Of a DNA stretch of 64,000 nt, positions 25,543-34,754 are shown in pieces. Source of the DNA: Chryseobacterium sp. PMSZPI (lineage in GTDB: Bacteria > Bacteroidota > Bacteroidia > Flavobacteriales > Weeksellaceae); the NCBI RefSeq assembly GCF_002835665.1, contig NZ_PIZV01000074.1, forward strand, positions 62,001 to 126,000, read 5' to 3'. Every line of letters begins with the position of its first letter. Within the stretch, counting starts at the first letter, position 1. The notes below the pieces were generated by a model. The model searched no databases and had not been told where the DNA came from. It saw only the letters and a list, made by a program, of their open reading frames with translations. The position numbers and the translations under genes were made by a program.

Positions 25543-25920
25543 TTAGCTTACCAGGTTTTTATATTTTTCCCTGTTGTCAATAATAATCAAAATATTAATC
25601 AGAAATAATATACCGGAAATGGCAATACCTGGGATTGAAGGATCTTTGAAAAGATTGTGAATTAAAATACCAACCATTACAGGCAGAATAACAATGGCTC
25701 CTAATGCTCTTGTTTTTGGAAAGATAAATAATAGCCCTCCTATAATTTCAACGGTTCCAACTAGGGGCAGTAGCCAGCCTATTTCTCCGAAAGCTGCATA
25801 CACTTTCATTTGAGCGTCTGTCAATTTTGGAGTAGGATTATAATGGAAGAATTTGTCTAATCCTGCATTAAGAAACATAACTCCGAATAATAAGCAAATA
25901 ATAAACTTTACTATTTTCAT
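25543..25920 (-). CDS. DoxX-family membrane protein
   Basis: 125 residues with four membrane helices. The first ends in LNAGLDKFFHYNPTP, the DoxX signature (GxxKF), and the third follows GTVEIIGGLLFIFPKTRALGA. DoxX-like proteins are small inner-membrane proteins linked to quinone or thiol redox; the precise role here is unknown. Single gene on the minus strand. Confidence 0.85.
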   Translation of the reverse strand: MKIVKFIICLLFGVMFLNAGLDKFFHYNPTPKLTDAQMKVYAAFGEIGWLLPLVGTVEIIGGLLFIFPKTRALGAIVILPVMVGILIHNLFKDPSIPGIAISGILFLINILIIIDNREKYKNLVS

Positions 25921-26102
25921 AATTGATGATTTTATATCAAATGTAAAACAAATACAAATAATATGTAACTATTTGTGTTGAAAATTTAAAATAAGTTATC
26001 AATTATTGATTATTTGTGTCTATGGAATAGTTGTTTTGATGTAGCTTTCATCATTTCTCAATTATCATCCATCATTTATTATTCATTGCTCATTACTGAT
26101 AT

Positions 26103-27215
26103 CTAGTCCATTTCCTTTAATGTAATGTTCTTTGAAATTTTATAAGTTTTCTTCTTTTTATTGGGCTTTTCATCTTCACCGAGAAGTTTTCCCCAAGGTT
26201 TCAGGTCGTCAACCTTTTCGCAAATTATTTTAATAATCGCAATGGCCGGGATACACAGGAACATTCCTGCGATTCCCCAAAGATGCTCGCCTAGCAGAAT
26301 TCCAATGAAAGAAAACAAGGCGTTAATTTTTACTTTAGACCCTACTACAAATGGTAAAACAATATTACCGTCTACTGCGTGTATGGCAATATATCCTACA
26401 GTTAGATAAATACATGTTGAAGGACTGGCTGTTGCGAATGCGATGAAACAAGAGATAACCAGTGAAATAAAAATACCCAGGTAAGGAATTACGTTTAATA
26501 GACCAGTCAAAACAGCCAGGAGAATCGCGTATTTTACTCCTAAAACAGTAAGAAGAATTGAAGTAAGAATGGATACTATAAGTACCTGAAGACATAATCC
26601 GAAAATGTATTTCTTTGTCATAATACGTATTTCGGTTACCGCAGCCTGTACACTTGATTTATGTCTTTCATTGAAGACGGTAACAATAAAGTTATTCAAT
26701 AATCTTCTATAATTTAAAATGAAGATAAAAAATAAGGTAAAGAAAATGATGAAACCAAATCCTGTTGAAAATATTCCAAATGTAAAACCTAAAATAGCCC
26801 CGGAAGAAGAAAGGAGTTTATTGAGAGCCTGATTGATGTAATCTACTTGTTCATTCACTTTTACATTGAATGTTTTCGAAACCCAATGCTGAAGATTATT
26901 AAAAACAGTGGTAAGTTGTTCTCTAAGGTGGGGCAGGTCTTTGCTGAAATCTGATAATTGAGAACTGAAAAAATAAATCAGTCCGCTTAAAATAACCAAC
27001 ATGATGAAAACAGAAGTCATGGTAGATATAGATCTCGGAAATCTTAGCTTTCGTTCCATAAAAGTGGCTACCGGTAAAAATAACATTGCCATCAGGAATG
27101 CAAAGAAAAAAGGAGCCAAAATTGTTTGTCCTAATGCTAAAAGGTAGCCAAGGCCAATGATAGAAATGACTACCATGGTAAGTTTGGGAAGAAAAGGAAG
27201 TCTAAGAAAATTCAT
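26103..27215 (-). CDS. AI-2E family transporter (PerM-like permease)
   Basis: 370 residues from the ATG at 27215; the frame can begin two codons earlier at a TTG. About eight membrane helices in the PerM arrangement: two helical hairpins, a soluble stretch of about 65 residues (SDFSKDLPHLREQLTTVFNNLQHW), then GFGFIIFFTLFFIFIL, VPYLGIFISLVIS and the conserved PFVVGSKVKINALFSFIGILLGEHLWGIAGMFLCIP. The family exports small molecules or couples to ion gradients; the name does not prove AI-2 transport. It ends in a basic cytoplasmic tail. Confidence 0.9.
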   Translation of the reverse strand: MNFLRLPFLPKLTMVVISIIGLGYLLALGQTILAPFFFAFLMAMLFLPVATFMERKLRFPRSISTMTSVFIMLVILSGLIYFFSSQLSDFSKDLPHLREQLTTVFNNLQHWVSKTFNVKVNEQVDYINQALNKLLSSSGAILGFTFGIFSTGFGFIIFFTLFFIFILNYRRLLNNFIVTVFNERHKSSVQAAVTEIRIMTKKYIFGLCLQVLIVSILTSILLTVLGVKYAILLAVLTGLLNVIPYLGIFISLVISCFIAFATASPSTCIYLTVGYIAIHAVDGNIVLPFVVGSKVKINALFSFIGILLGEHLWGIAGMFLCIPAIAIIKIICEKVDDLKPWGKLLGEDEKPNKKKKTYKISKNITLKEMD

Positions 27216-27369
27216 AATCAAAAATATGGAGTAAAAGAATAAAAATAAGAAAACCTACCCAAGTGAAAAATTTTTTTATTCACCGGCTTGAGTTTTCTTT
27301 TAGCGCAGCAAATTTCATTCCAGCCGGTAAGCTGTAAAATTAAGGAATATTGAAGTTTTAATAAAAAGA

Positions 27370-27401
27370 GAAACACGCCTCGGATGACCGGGACGTGTTT
27401 C
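27370..27401 (-). terminator. Terminator of lon
   Basis: GAAACACG / CGTGTTTC stem with inner CCTCGG / CCGGGA pairing, 26 bp beyond the lon stop. A/T-rich sequence flanks it. Confidence 0.65.
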
Positions 27402-27426
27402 ATTATTGAGAAGTTAATATGTTGTT

Positions 27427-29832
27427 TTATTTTTCAATAGCAATATCGATAACCTCTTCCATTCTGTTAACGTAATGTACTTTCAGGTTTTTTAAATAAT
27501 CTTTCTTGATTTCTTCTACATCTTTTCTATTGGCTTCACAAAGGATTACATCTTTGACCCCGGCTCTGGTAGCGGCTAGAAGTTTTTCTTTGATACCGCC
27601 TACAGGCAGAACTTTTCCTCTTAGAGTAATTTCACCTGTCATTGCAAGGTGAGGTTTTATTTTTTTGTTTTTAAAAGAAGAAACCATTGAAGTAAGCATC
27701 GCAATACCTGCTGATGGCCCATCTTTAGGAGTTGCTCCCTCCGGAACGTGAACGTGGATGTTTTTCTTATCCAAATCTTCCTGTGCAATTCCTAATTCAT
27801 CATGCTTAGCTTTGATGTATTCTAAAGCAATCGTTGCTGATTCTTTCATTACCGTTCCCAGATTTCCGGTCATTGTTAAAGCTCCTTTACCATTGCTTAA
27901 GATACTTTCGATATAAAGAATATCTCCCCCTACACTTGTCCATGCAAGACCTGTTACCACACCTGGAACTCCAGTGATTTCTGATAAGCTTTTCGGTCTT
28001 GGAACACCCAAGATTTCATCTACTTTTTCAACAGAAATTTTAGGATCATATTCTTTTACTAAAGCAGTTTGTAGGGCTACCCACCTTGCAATGGAAGCAA
28101 TTCTTTTTTCTAAAGTTCTTACTCCGCTCTCTGAAGTATGAGCCTCTACAATATGCTTGAGTTCAGTATTTCCAAGCTTGAATGATTTTGTATCCAAACC
28201 ATTTTCTTCCTGTTGTTTTTTGATGAGGTGTCGTTTAGCAATCTCAATCTTTTCTTCTAGAGTATATCCGGCGATCTGAATGATTTCAGTTCTGTCCAAA
28301 AGAGGAGTTTGTATCGTAGAGAGGGAGTTGGCTGTTGCAATGAACATTACTTTAGACAGGTCGTAACCCATCTCAAGGAAATTGTCATAAAATGACTTAT
28401 TTTGTTCCGGATCAAGAACTTCTAATAACGCAGAGCTTGGATCACCATGAAGACCTTGTCCGATTTTATCAATCTCATCCAGCACGATGACAGGGTTAGA
28501 TGTTCCTGATTTTTTGATAGACTGTAAGATTCTTCCGGCCATTGCTCCAATGTACGTTTTTCTATGTCCGCGGATTTCACTTTCATCGTGAAGACCACCC
28601 AGGGATAATCTTACATATTTTCTACCTAAAGCATCTGCAATCGATTTTCCTAATGAAGTCTTACCAACTCCTGGAGGCCCTACCAACAATAGGATAGGGG
28701 ATTTCATGTTGTTTTTTAATTTTAAAACAGCCATGTGTTCCAGGATTCTCTTTTTGATGTCTTCAAGCCCGAAATGAGCTTTGTCTAAAACTTTTTCAGC
28801 TTTTGCAATATCAAAAATATCTTTAGTGTAAGTTTCCCATGGAAGATCAGTAAAGAAATCAAGATAATTTCTTTGTACATTATAATCAGGAGAGTTAGGA
28901 TTCTGACGCTGAAGTCTGTTGATTTCTTTTTGGAAATGCTCTTCTACTTCTTTGCTCCATTTTTTGGTCCTGGCTTTAGCAATAAGGTCTTCTACATCAC
29001 TTTCCGGCCCGCCGCCCAATTCTTCCTGAATAGTTCTGATCTGTTGATTTAGAAAATATTCTCTTTGCTGCTTATCAAGGTCTTTTGAAGTTTTTTGATG
29101 AATTTGGTTCCTCAATTCCAGTTTTCTGAAATCTTCATGCATCATTTCATAACACTTATTTGCTCTTTCCATCATGCTTTTCTCTTCAAGCAATTTCTGT
29201 TTTACCACAGATGGGAAGCTTGCATTGGTACAAATGAAATTTAACAAATCATCATTATTGTTGATGTTTTTTATGGCAAAGTTGGCTGCATTAGGTATGT
29301 TTGGATCAAGTTCAATGATTTTTAAAGCAAGTTCCTTGATGTTTTCCAATAATGCTTCATATTCTTCCTGATTTTTAGGCTGCGTATCTTTTAATTTTGA
29401 TATTTCAGCTTTGAAATAAGGCTGATTGTCAATAATTTTTTTGATTTTAAACCTATGAAATCCTTTAGTAATAGCCGTGATATTACCTTCAGGTAATCTT
29501 ATAATCTTAATAATCTTTGCCAACGTACCGGTAAGATAAATGTCTTTTTCGGTAGGCTGTTCCAGATCTGAATTTTTCTGACTTACAATTCCAATAAAAT
29601 CTCCGTTCTTCTGTGCTTCTTCAAGAAGTTGTATAGACGTTTTTCTCCCTGCAGTAATAGGAATTACCACATTTGGGAACATGACCATATTTCTTACGGG
29701 AAGTATAGGGAATATTTTTTGTCCGGAATTTTTATCAGTCTCCGAGAAGTCGGAAAGATTGATTTCTTCAGCTACGATATCAAATCCGTCGCTGATCATT
29801 TCTTCTAAACTAATATCTTCAAATTCTGTCAT
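27427..29832 (-). CDS. lon: ATP-dependent protease Lon
   Basis: 801 residues, full length. The N-terminal substrate-recognition domain (FPILPVRNMVMFPNVVIPI) is followed by a coiled-coil linker. AAA+ module: Walker A GPPGVGKTS, Walker B VIVLDEIDKIG, and ...LDRTEIIQIAGYT. Serine-lysine protease domain: GATPKDGPSAGIAM contains the catalytic serine, and VGGIKEKLLAATRAG the lysine. Degrades misfolded and regulatory proteins in the cytoplasm. Monocistronic; a perfect inverted repeat lies 55 bp upstream of its start. Confidence 0.98.
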   Translation of the reverse strand: MTEFEDISLEEMISDGFDIVAEEINLSDFSETDKNSGQKIFPILPVRNMVMFPNVVIPITAGRKTSIQLLEEAQKNGDFIGIVSQKNSDLEQPTEKDIYLTGTLAKIIKIIRLPEGNITAITKGFHRFKIKKIIDNQPYFKAEISKLKDTQPKNQEEYEALLENIKELALKIIELDPNIPNAANFAIKNINNNDDLLNFICTNASFPSVVKQKLLEEKSMMERANKCYEMMHEDFRKLELRNQIHQKTSKDLDKQQREYFLNQQIRTIQEELGGGPESDVEDLIAKARTKKWSKEVEEHFQKEINRLQRQNPNSPDYNVQRNYLDFFTDLPWETYTKDIFDIAKAEKVLDKAHFGLEDIKKRILEHMAVLKLKNNMKSPILLLVGPPGVGKTSLGKSIADALGRKYVRLSLGGLHDESEIRGHRKTYIGAMAGRILQSIKKSGTSNPVIVLDEIDKIGQGLHGDPSSALLEVLDPEQNKSFYDNFLEMGYDLSKVMFIATANSLSTIQTPLLDRTEIIQIAGYTLEEKIEIAKRHLIKKQQEENGLDTKSFKLGNTELKHIVEAHTSESGVRTLEKRIASIARWVALQTALVKEYDPKISVEKVDEILGVPRPKSLSEITGVPGVVTGLAWTSVGGDILYIESILSNGKGALTMTGNLGTVMKESATIALEYIKAKHDELGIAQEDLDKKNIHVHVPEGATPKDGPSAGIAMLTSMVSSFKNKKIKPHLAMTGEITLRGKVLPVGGIKEKLLAATRAGVKDVILCEANRKDVEEIKKDYLKNLKVHYVNRMEEVIDIAIEK

Positions 29833-29886
29833 AATTGATCGAATGACAAATTGTCATTTTCGTTTTTAATCGTTAAAGGGATTTTT

Positions 29887-29920
29887 TATAATATGCTCTG
29901 AAAACGTGTAGCATATTATA
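29887..29920. promoter_or_regulatory. Inverted repeat upstream of lon
   Basis: TATAATATGCT (29887-29897) and AGCATATTATA (29910-29920) form a perfect 11-bp inverted repeat with a 12-nt spacer, 55 nt before the lon start codon. It is not the HrcA CIRCE motif. It could be an operator or an RNA hairpin in the lon leader. The rest of this 260-bp divergent gap is A/T-rich without other clear signals. Confidence 0.5.
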
Positions 29921-30092
29921 ATGTTCTAAAATGCACAATACTTATGCCATTTGTTTTTTACTAAAAAATATGGTCAAAATTTCCTTTTTTCAAAAAACTT
30001 TCTCATTAAAAGACAAAATAAAGAACTTCTGCTTCTGTAATTTCTTAAAAATGTGTATTTTCGCAAACTGATAAAAAACTATAATTTATAAA

Positions 30093-32246
30093 ATGGCAAT
30101 TTTAGGACAGATTAGGAGTAAGCCTTGGCTTTTAATGGGAGTAATAGCACTGGCGCTTTTAGCGTTTTTGGTGAACCCGGACAGCATCGACAAGGTTTTT
30201 GGTAAAAATCCTGATGTTTTAGGAAAAGTAAACGGTGAGAAGATCACCCGCGAAGAGTTCAATGATCAACTTTTCGTGCTGCAGCAGCAAGCTGAACAAC
30301 AAGGTCGTCCAAAAAATGGTCTTGAAGAGCAGGCTTGGCAGTTACTTGTACAATCTAAGCTTATCAAACAGCAGTTTGAGAAATTGGGCTTTGAGATGAC
30401 TGATGATTATTTCTGGAACCAAATCCAGTATGATCAGATGTTTGCCCAAAATCAACAGTTCTTTGATGAGAAAGGTAATTTTAAAACTCAAGAACTTAAA
30501 AAAGAAATTGAAACATTAAAAAATACCAATCCTCAAGGGTATACTCAATGGTTGAAAACAAGAAAGACTATTGAATATAGATTGATGGCAAGACAGGTAT
30601 TTACCAATATTTCGGCAGGAATTACCACCGGTAAGAAAGAAGCTGAAGAATTGATGAAGGAAAGAGATCAGCTTGCTGATATCGACTTCGTAAAAGTTGA
30701 TTATGCTGCTTACCTTCAGAAAACAAAAATCAATGTTTCGACAGAAGATCTTGCGAACTATATCAAGCAACATCCGGTAATGTTCAAGGCTGAGCCTAGC
30801 AGAAACTTAGGTATTGTATTTTTCCCGGCTAAACCTAGTGCGGCGGATGATGCAGCTGCTATGAAGGAAATTACAAAATTATACTCAGGAGGTACTGATG
30901 CAAGCGGAGGTACAGAAAACTTCCAGAATACGAAAAATGATTCTATGTTTGTAATGGCAAACTCTGATATGCCTTTCAATCCTCAGTATGTAACTCCTAA
31001 ACAATTGCCTGCAACAATACAAGGTCAGATCACTACTGCTGCAGTAGGACAAACTTTTGGGCCTTACAAAGAGCAAAATTTCTATGTAGTTTCTAAGCTT
31101 GTTGGTAAAAAAACATCAGATTCTACATTATCAAGACATATCCTTATTGCTTTCAAAGGAAGCCCTGCGGGAGAGGGAGTAACGAGATCCAAAGAGCAGG
31201 CTAAGAAATTGGCAGACTCTATCGGAGCCATCGTAAAAGCAACTCCTGCTAAGTTTACTGAATTCCTGAAACTTTCTAATGATCCAAATTCTGCTGCACA
31301 AGGTGGTAGCTTAGGTTGGACAACTCCAGAAACGCCTTTTGTTCCGGAATTCCTTACCTATTTAGCAAACAACCCTAAAGGAGCTACAGGAGTAGTAGAA
31401 ACACAATTCGGTTACCATATCATCAATATTGAAGATAAGAAGACCGGATCAATGGGATATAAAGTGGCTAACCTGATCAAAGAAATTAAACCTTCTGATG
31501 CTACGGAAGCTGAAACAGACAAAAAAGCAAGGAAATTCATTCAGCAGGTTCAAGGGAAATCGTTTAATGATTTCGTGAATATTGCTAAGAAAGGTAATTA
31601 TCAGTTTACTAACCCTAAAGCTGCGAAGAGATTTGAAGGTCAGCTTCAAGGTCTAGGTACTGAAAAAGACGGAGATATTTTAACTTGGGCTTTTGATAAG
31701 AAGAGATCTAAAGGAGATACAGAATTCTTTACAGTAGACGGAACAGGTGATAAAATTGTAGTATATCTGAACGGAAAACAGGAAGCTGGTCTTGCTGATC
31801 CGGAATCTGTAAGAGATCAGATTGAAGTAATTGTTAAAAATAAATTGGCAGCAAAACAAATTTCTGATAAAATTGCAGCAGCAAAAGCTTCAAGCTTAGA
31901 TCAGGTTGCTAAATTATTTGCTACTACAAAACAATCTGCTCAGGTTAACCTATTGAACCCTTCAGTAGCTGGTGCTATGGAGCCTAAAGTAGCTGGTGCA
32001 GCATTCGGAGTAGCGAAAGGTAAACTTTCTAATCCGGTTGAAGGTGGAACAGGTGTTTATGTTTTAATTAAGAAAACAGAAACAGTAAACAAACAACCAG
32101 GAGATCTTAAGCAGTTTACAGAGTCTATTACTCAGAGAAATGCAGGAATGTTCGGACAAGCTTGGATGAAGAGCCTTCAGGACAATGCAGATATCAAAGA
32201 TTATAGAATTGAGATCTGGAACAAGCTGGGAAATCAGCAACAATAA
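30093..32246 (+). CDS. PpiD-like peptidyl-prolyl isomerase / periplasmic chaperone
   Basis: 717 residues. A single N-terminal membrane anchor (WLLMGVIALALLAFLV) leaves the rest in the periplasm. The SurA-N-like chaperone segment (KVNGEKITREEFNDQLFVLQQQAEQQG) covers roughly residues 40-200. A parvulin-type rotamase domain lies at about 345-450 (SRHILIAFKG..., GGSLGWTTPETPFVPEFL..., VVETQFGYHIINIEDKK). A second, degenerate repeat follows. Helps fold exported and outer-membrane proteins. Followed by a strong terminator. Confidence 0.92.
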   Translation: MAILGQIRSKPWLLMGVIALALLAFLVNPDSIDKVFGKNPDVLGKVNGEKITREEFNDQLFVLQQQAEQQGRPKNGLEEQAWQLLVQSKLIKQQFEKLGFEMTDDYFWNQIQYDQMFAQNQQFFDEKGNFKTQELKKEIETLKNTNPQGYTQWLKTRKTIEYRLMARQVFTNISAGITTGKKEAEELMKERDQLADIDFVKVDYAAYLQKTKINVSTEDLANYIKQHPVMFKAEPSRNLGIVFFPAKPSAADDAAAMKEITKLYSGGTDASGGTENFQNTKNDSMFVMANSDMPFNPQYVTPKQLPATIQGQITTAAVGQTFGPYKEQNFYVVSKLVGKKTSDSTLSRHILIAFKGSPAGEGVTRSKEQAKKLADSIGAIVKATPAKFTEFLKLSNDPNSAAQGGSLGWTTPETPFVPEFLTYLANNPKGATGVVETQFGYHIINIEDKKTGSMGYKVANLIKEIKPSDATEAETDKKARKFIQQVQGKSFNDFVNIAKKGNYQFTNPKAAKRFEGQLQGLGTEKDGDILTWAFDKKRSKGDTEFFTVDGTGDKIVVYLNGKQEAGLADPESVRDQIEVIVKNKLAAKQISDKIAAAKASSLDQVAKLFATTKQSAQVNLLNPSVAGAMEPKVAGAAFGVAKGKLSNPVEGGTGVYVLIKKTETVNKQPGDLKQFTESITQRNAGMFGQAWMKSLQDNADIKDYRIEIWNKLGNQQQ

Positions 32247-32266
32247 GAATTTAATTTTACAGATAT

Positions 32267-32298
32267 AAAAGCGACAAATTTTTTTGTCGCTTTTTTTG
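32267..32298 (+). terminator. Terminator of the ppiD-like gene
   Basis: AAAAGCGACAAA / TTTGTCGCTTTT stem, 12 bp, 4-nt T loop, then TTTTGT. Confidence 0.9.
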
Positions 32299-32343
32299 TA
32301 TTTAACGCAGAACAATAAAGGAAAAGATTAATTTAAAATGTAT

Positions 32344-32351
32344 TATATTTG
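32344..32351 (+). promoter_or_regulatory. -7 promoter element of the MlaD-like gene
   Basis: TATATTTG matches TAnnTTTG; the start codon is 22 nt further on. A clear TTG at the -33 distance was not found. Confidence 0.55.
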
Positions 32352-32373
32352 CTTATTAGAAAAAAATTAGCAA

Positions 32374-33324
32374 GTGAAGTTCAGTAAAGAAATCAAAGCT
32401 GGTGTAATCACACTTCTAGCTATCGTAGGCTTTGTGGTGTTGTTTCAATTTATGAAAGGGAAGAGCCTTTTTACTACCGACAATATATTTTACGCAAAAT
32501 TTGACAATGTGGAGGGATTGGCACAGTCTGCGGCCGTTTCTATTAATGGTCTGAAAGTAGGACAGGTTGATAAGATTATTCCACAGACTGCAAAAGACGG
32601 TAAAATTAGCTTTGTTGTAAAAGTTACGGTTGATAACAAATTCGAATTTTCAAAAAACTCTACGCTGGAAATTTTTGAGCCGGGATTAATGTCCGGTAAA
32701 GAAATGAGAGTAAATCTTGTATATGGAGGAGCTACTGCAAAAGATGGAGATACATTGCACGGTGCTTTTAAATTGGGTATGATGGGAAGTCTTTCTTCTC
32801 AGGTAGGTCCTGTAAAAGATCAACTGCAAGGTGTATTACATAGAGTAGATTCTTTGATGGCTAATGCCAATCAGATCGTAGATGCGCAAAATAGAGCGGA
32901 AATCAAAGCTTTATTAGCTAATCTTAATAAAACAGTAGGAGCATTACAAACTACAGCAGGAAGTGTAAACACCCTGGTAGGACACAATGATCCAAAACTT
33001 CAAAAAGTACTGGATGATGCAAGTCTTACCATGCAAAGCGGAAAAGTGACGTTGGATAAATATGGCAATCTTGCGCAAAGTATTGATACCAAACAATTAA
33101 ATGCAACGATTGCAAGCTTAGATGCCACAGTTGGAAAATTGAATCAGGTAATTGGAGGAATAGACAAAGGAGAGGGAAGTTTGGGTAAACTGATGAAGGA
33201 TGAGCAACTTTACAATAATCTGAATTCAGCTTCATCCAATTTGAATTCATTGATTGAAGATATGAAAGCGAACCCTAAGAGATATATTAATTTCTCTGTT
33301 TTCGGTAAGAACAATAAAGACTAA
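32374..33324 (+). CDS. MlaD/MCE-domain lipid-transport protein
   Basis: 316 residues, GTG start chosen because it directly precedes the conserved KFSKEIKAGVITLLAIVGFVVLFQFMKG membrane anchor and lies just behind a promoter box. The MCE domain follows at about residues 37-115 (YAKFDNVEGLAQSAAVSINGLKVGQV). The C-terminal half is a long helical region (VDSLMANANQIVDAQNRAEIKALLANLN...). It is the substrate-binding or tunnel component of Mla-type transport. The MlaE/MlaF-like permease and ATPase are at 14.3-15.9 kb, so the set is split. Followed 8 bp later by the first Fe-S protein gene. Confidence 0.9.
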   Translation: MKFSKEIKAGVITLLAIVGFVVLFQFMKGKSLFTTDNIFYAKFDNVEGLAQSAAVSINGLKVGQVDKIIPQTAKDGKISFVVKVTVDNKFEFSKNSTLEIFEPGLMSGKEMRVNLVYGGATAKDGDTLHGAFKLGMMGSLSSQVGPVKDQLQGVLHRVDSLMANANQIVDAQNRAEIKALLANLNKTVGALQTTAGSVNTLVGHNDPKLQKVLDDASLTMQSGKVTLDKYGNLAQSIDTKQLNATIASLDATVGKLNQVIGGIDKGEGSLGKLMKDEQLYNNLNSASSNLNSLIEDMKANPKRYINFSVFGKNNKD

Positions 33325-33332
33325 TACGCCTT

Positions 33333-34664
33333 ATGCAGTACATCGATAACATTATTTTCCTGATTTTATTAGTGGCCGGTTTTGGATTGTTTGCCAAAAG
33401 CCTCCAAAAGATCTATAGAAATATCAGATTAGGTCACGAGATTAACAGAAACGACAGAAAATCCGAACGCTGGAATACCATGGCAAGAGTTGCGATGGGA
33501 CAAAGCAAAATGGTAAAACGTCCTGTTGCAGGGATTCTGCACGTTTTTGTATACGTAGGTTTTATTATTATCAATATAGAACTTATAGAAATAATCGTCG
33601 ATGGTTTGTTTGGAACTCACCGTTTTCTGTCTTCAGTATTCGGAAATGGTTTTTATAGTTTCTTTACGGCTACATTAGAAATTTTAGCCCTTCTTGTAGT
33701 GATTGGGGTTGTTATATTTTTCATCAGAAGAAACTTTTATGGAGTTAAGAGATTAACCATGAAGGAACTTTTCGGATGGCCAAAACACGATGCGAACTGG
33801 ATTCTTATCATAGAATTTGCTTTAATGATGGCTTTCTTCAAAATGAATGCTGCAGATTGGGTTTTACAACAAAGAGGTGTATTACCACAGCTTGGAAGTT
33901 TTCCGATCAGTTCAACAATTCTGGGTCCGGTTTTCAATAACTTCGGTGACGGATTTTTACACTTTACAGAAAAAGGTGCTTGGTGGTTTCACTTTGTAGG
34001 AATTCTTTTCTTTATGAACTACCTTTATTACTCTAAGCATTTGCATATTATCCTTGCATTTCCAAGTACTTGGTATGCTAACCTTGATAAAAAAGGAAAA
34101 TTCAATAACCTTGATTCTGTAACTAAGGAAATCAAATTAATGATGGACCCTAACGCGGATCCATATGCTGCTCCGGCTGAGGGAGAAGCAGATGCAGCTC
34201 CTTCTAAATTTGGTGCAGAAGATATTTTTGACCTGAATCAGGTACAATTGCTTAATGCTTATTCATGTACAGAATGTGGACGTTGTACTTCCGTGTGTCC
34301 TGCTAATATTACAGGTAAAAAGCTTTCTCCAAGATTGATTCTGATGAAAACCAGAGACAGATTGGAAGAAGTGGGAAGAAATATCGATAAAAACGGAAAG
34401 TTCGTTGATGATGGGAAAAAGTTATTGAACGACTACATCACCAAAGAAGAGCTTTGGGCTTGTACTACTTGTAATGCGTGTACAGAAGCATGTCCTGTAT
34501 TGCTTGATCCACTTTCTATTATCTTCGAAATGAGAAGATTCCTTGTGATGGAACAGTCTGCTGCTCCACAGGAATTGAATCTGATGATGACAAACGTGGA
34601 AAACAACGCAGCACCTTGGCAGTATAACCAGGCTGACCGTTTAAATTGGGCAACAGAAAATTAG
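33333..34664 (+). CDS. Membrane-bound [4Fe-4S] protein, HdrD/GlpC-like electron-transfer subunit
   Basis: 443 residues. Five or six membrane helices in the first ~240 residues (haem-b/NarI-like arrangement) are followed by a cytoplasmic ferredoxin domain with two complete cluster motifs, CTECGRCTSVCP and CTTCNACTEACP. It resembles the membrane/ferredoxin half of heterodisulfide-reductase-like complexes. The next gene encodes the matching CCG-domain half, and together they probably pass electrons between a soluble dehydrogenase and quinone. Substrate unknown. In an operon with the MlaD-like gene upstream (8-bp gap). Confidence 0.9.
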   Translation: MQYIDNIIFLILLVAGFGLFAKSLQKIYRNIRLGHEINRNDRKSERWNTMARVAMGQSKMVKRPVAGILHVFVYVGFIIINIELIEIIVDGLFGTHRFLSSVFGNGFYSFFTATLEILALLVVIGVVIFFIRRNFYGVKRLTMKELFGWPKHDANWILIIEFALMMAFFKMNAADWVLQQRGVLPQLGSFPISSTILGPVFNNFGDGFLHFTEKGAWWFHFVGILFFMNYLYYSKHLHIILAFPSTWYANLDKKGKFNNLDSVTKEIKLMMDPNADPYAAPAEGEADAAPSKFGAEDIFDLNQVQLLNAYSCTECGRCTSVCPANITGKKLSPRLILMKTRDRLEEVGRNIDKNGKFVDDGKKLLNDYITKEELWACTTCNACTEACPVLLDPLSIIFEMRRFLVMEQSAAPQELNLMMTNVENNAAPWQYNQADRLNWATEN

Positions 34665-34674
34665 ATAATTAAAT

Positions 34675-34746
34675 CAATTTGAAAATTTGAAAATTGATAT
34701 AAGTCGACTCATTTTCAAATTTCCAAATTCTCACATTTTCAAATTG
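34675..34746. repeat. A/T-rich inverted-repeat element between the two Fe-S genes
   Basis: CAATTTGAAAATTTG at the left and CATTTTCAAATTG at the right are complementary, and each arm contains a tandem variant of TTTGAAAAT. It fills almost the whole 90-bp gap between two genes that otherwise look co-transcribed. I recall similar TTTGAAAATTTGAAAATG elements between genes in related flavobacteria, which suggests a dispersed repeat. Confidence 0.55.
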
Positions 34747-34754
34747 AAAAAGAA

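Noticed and set aside
29887..29920. CIRCE (HrcA) operator at lon
   Set aside because: The arms do not match the TTAGCACTC / GAGTGCTAA consensus.
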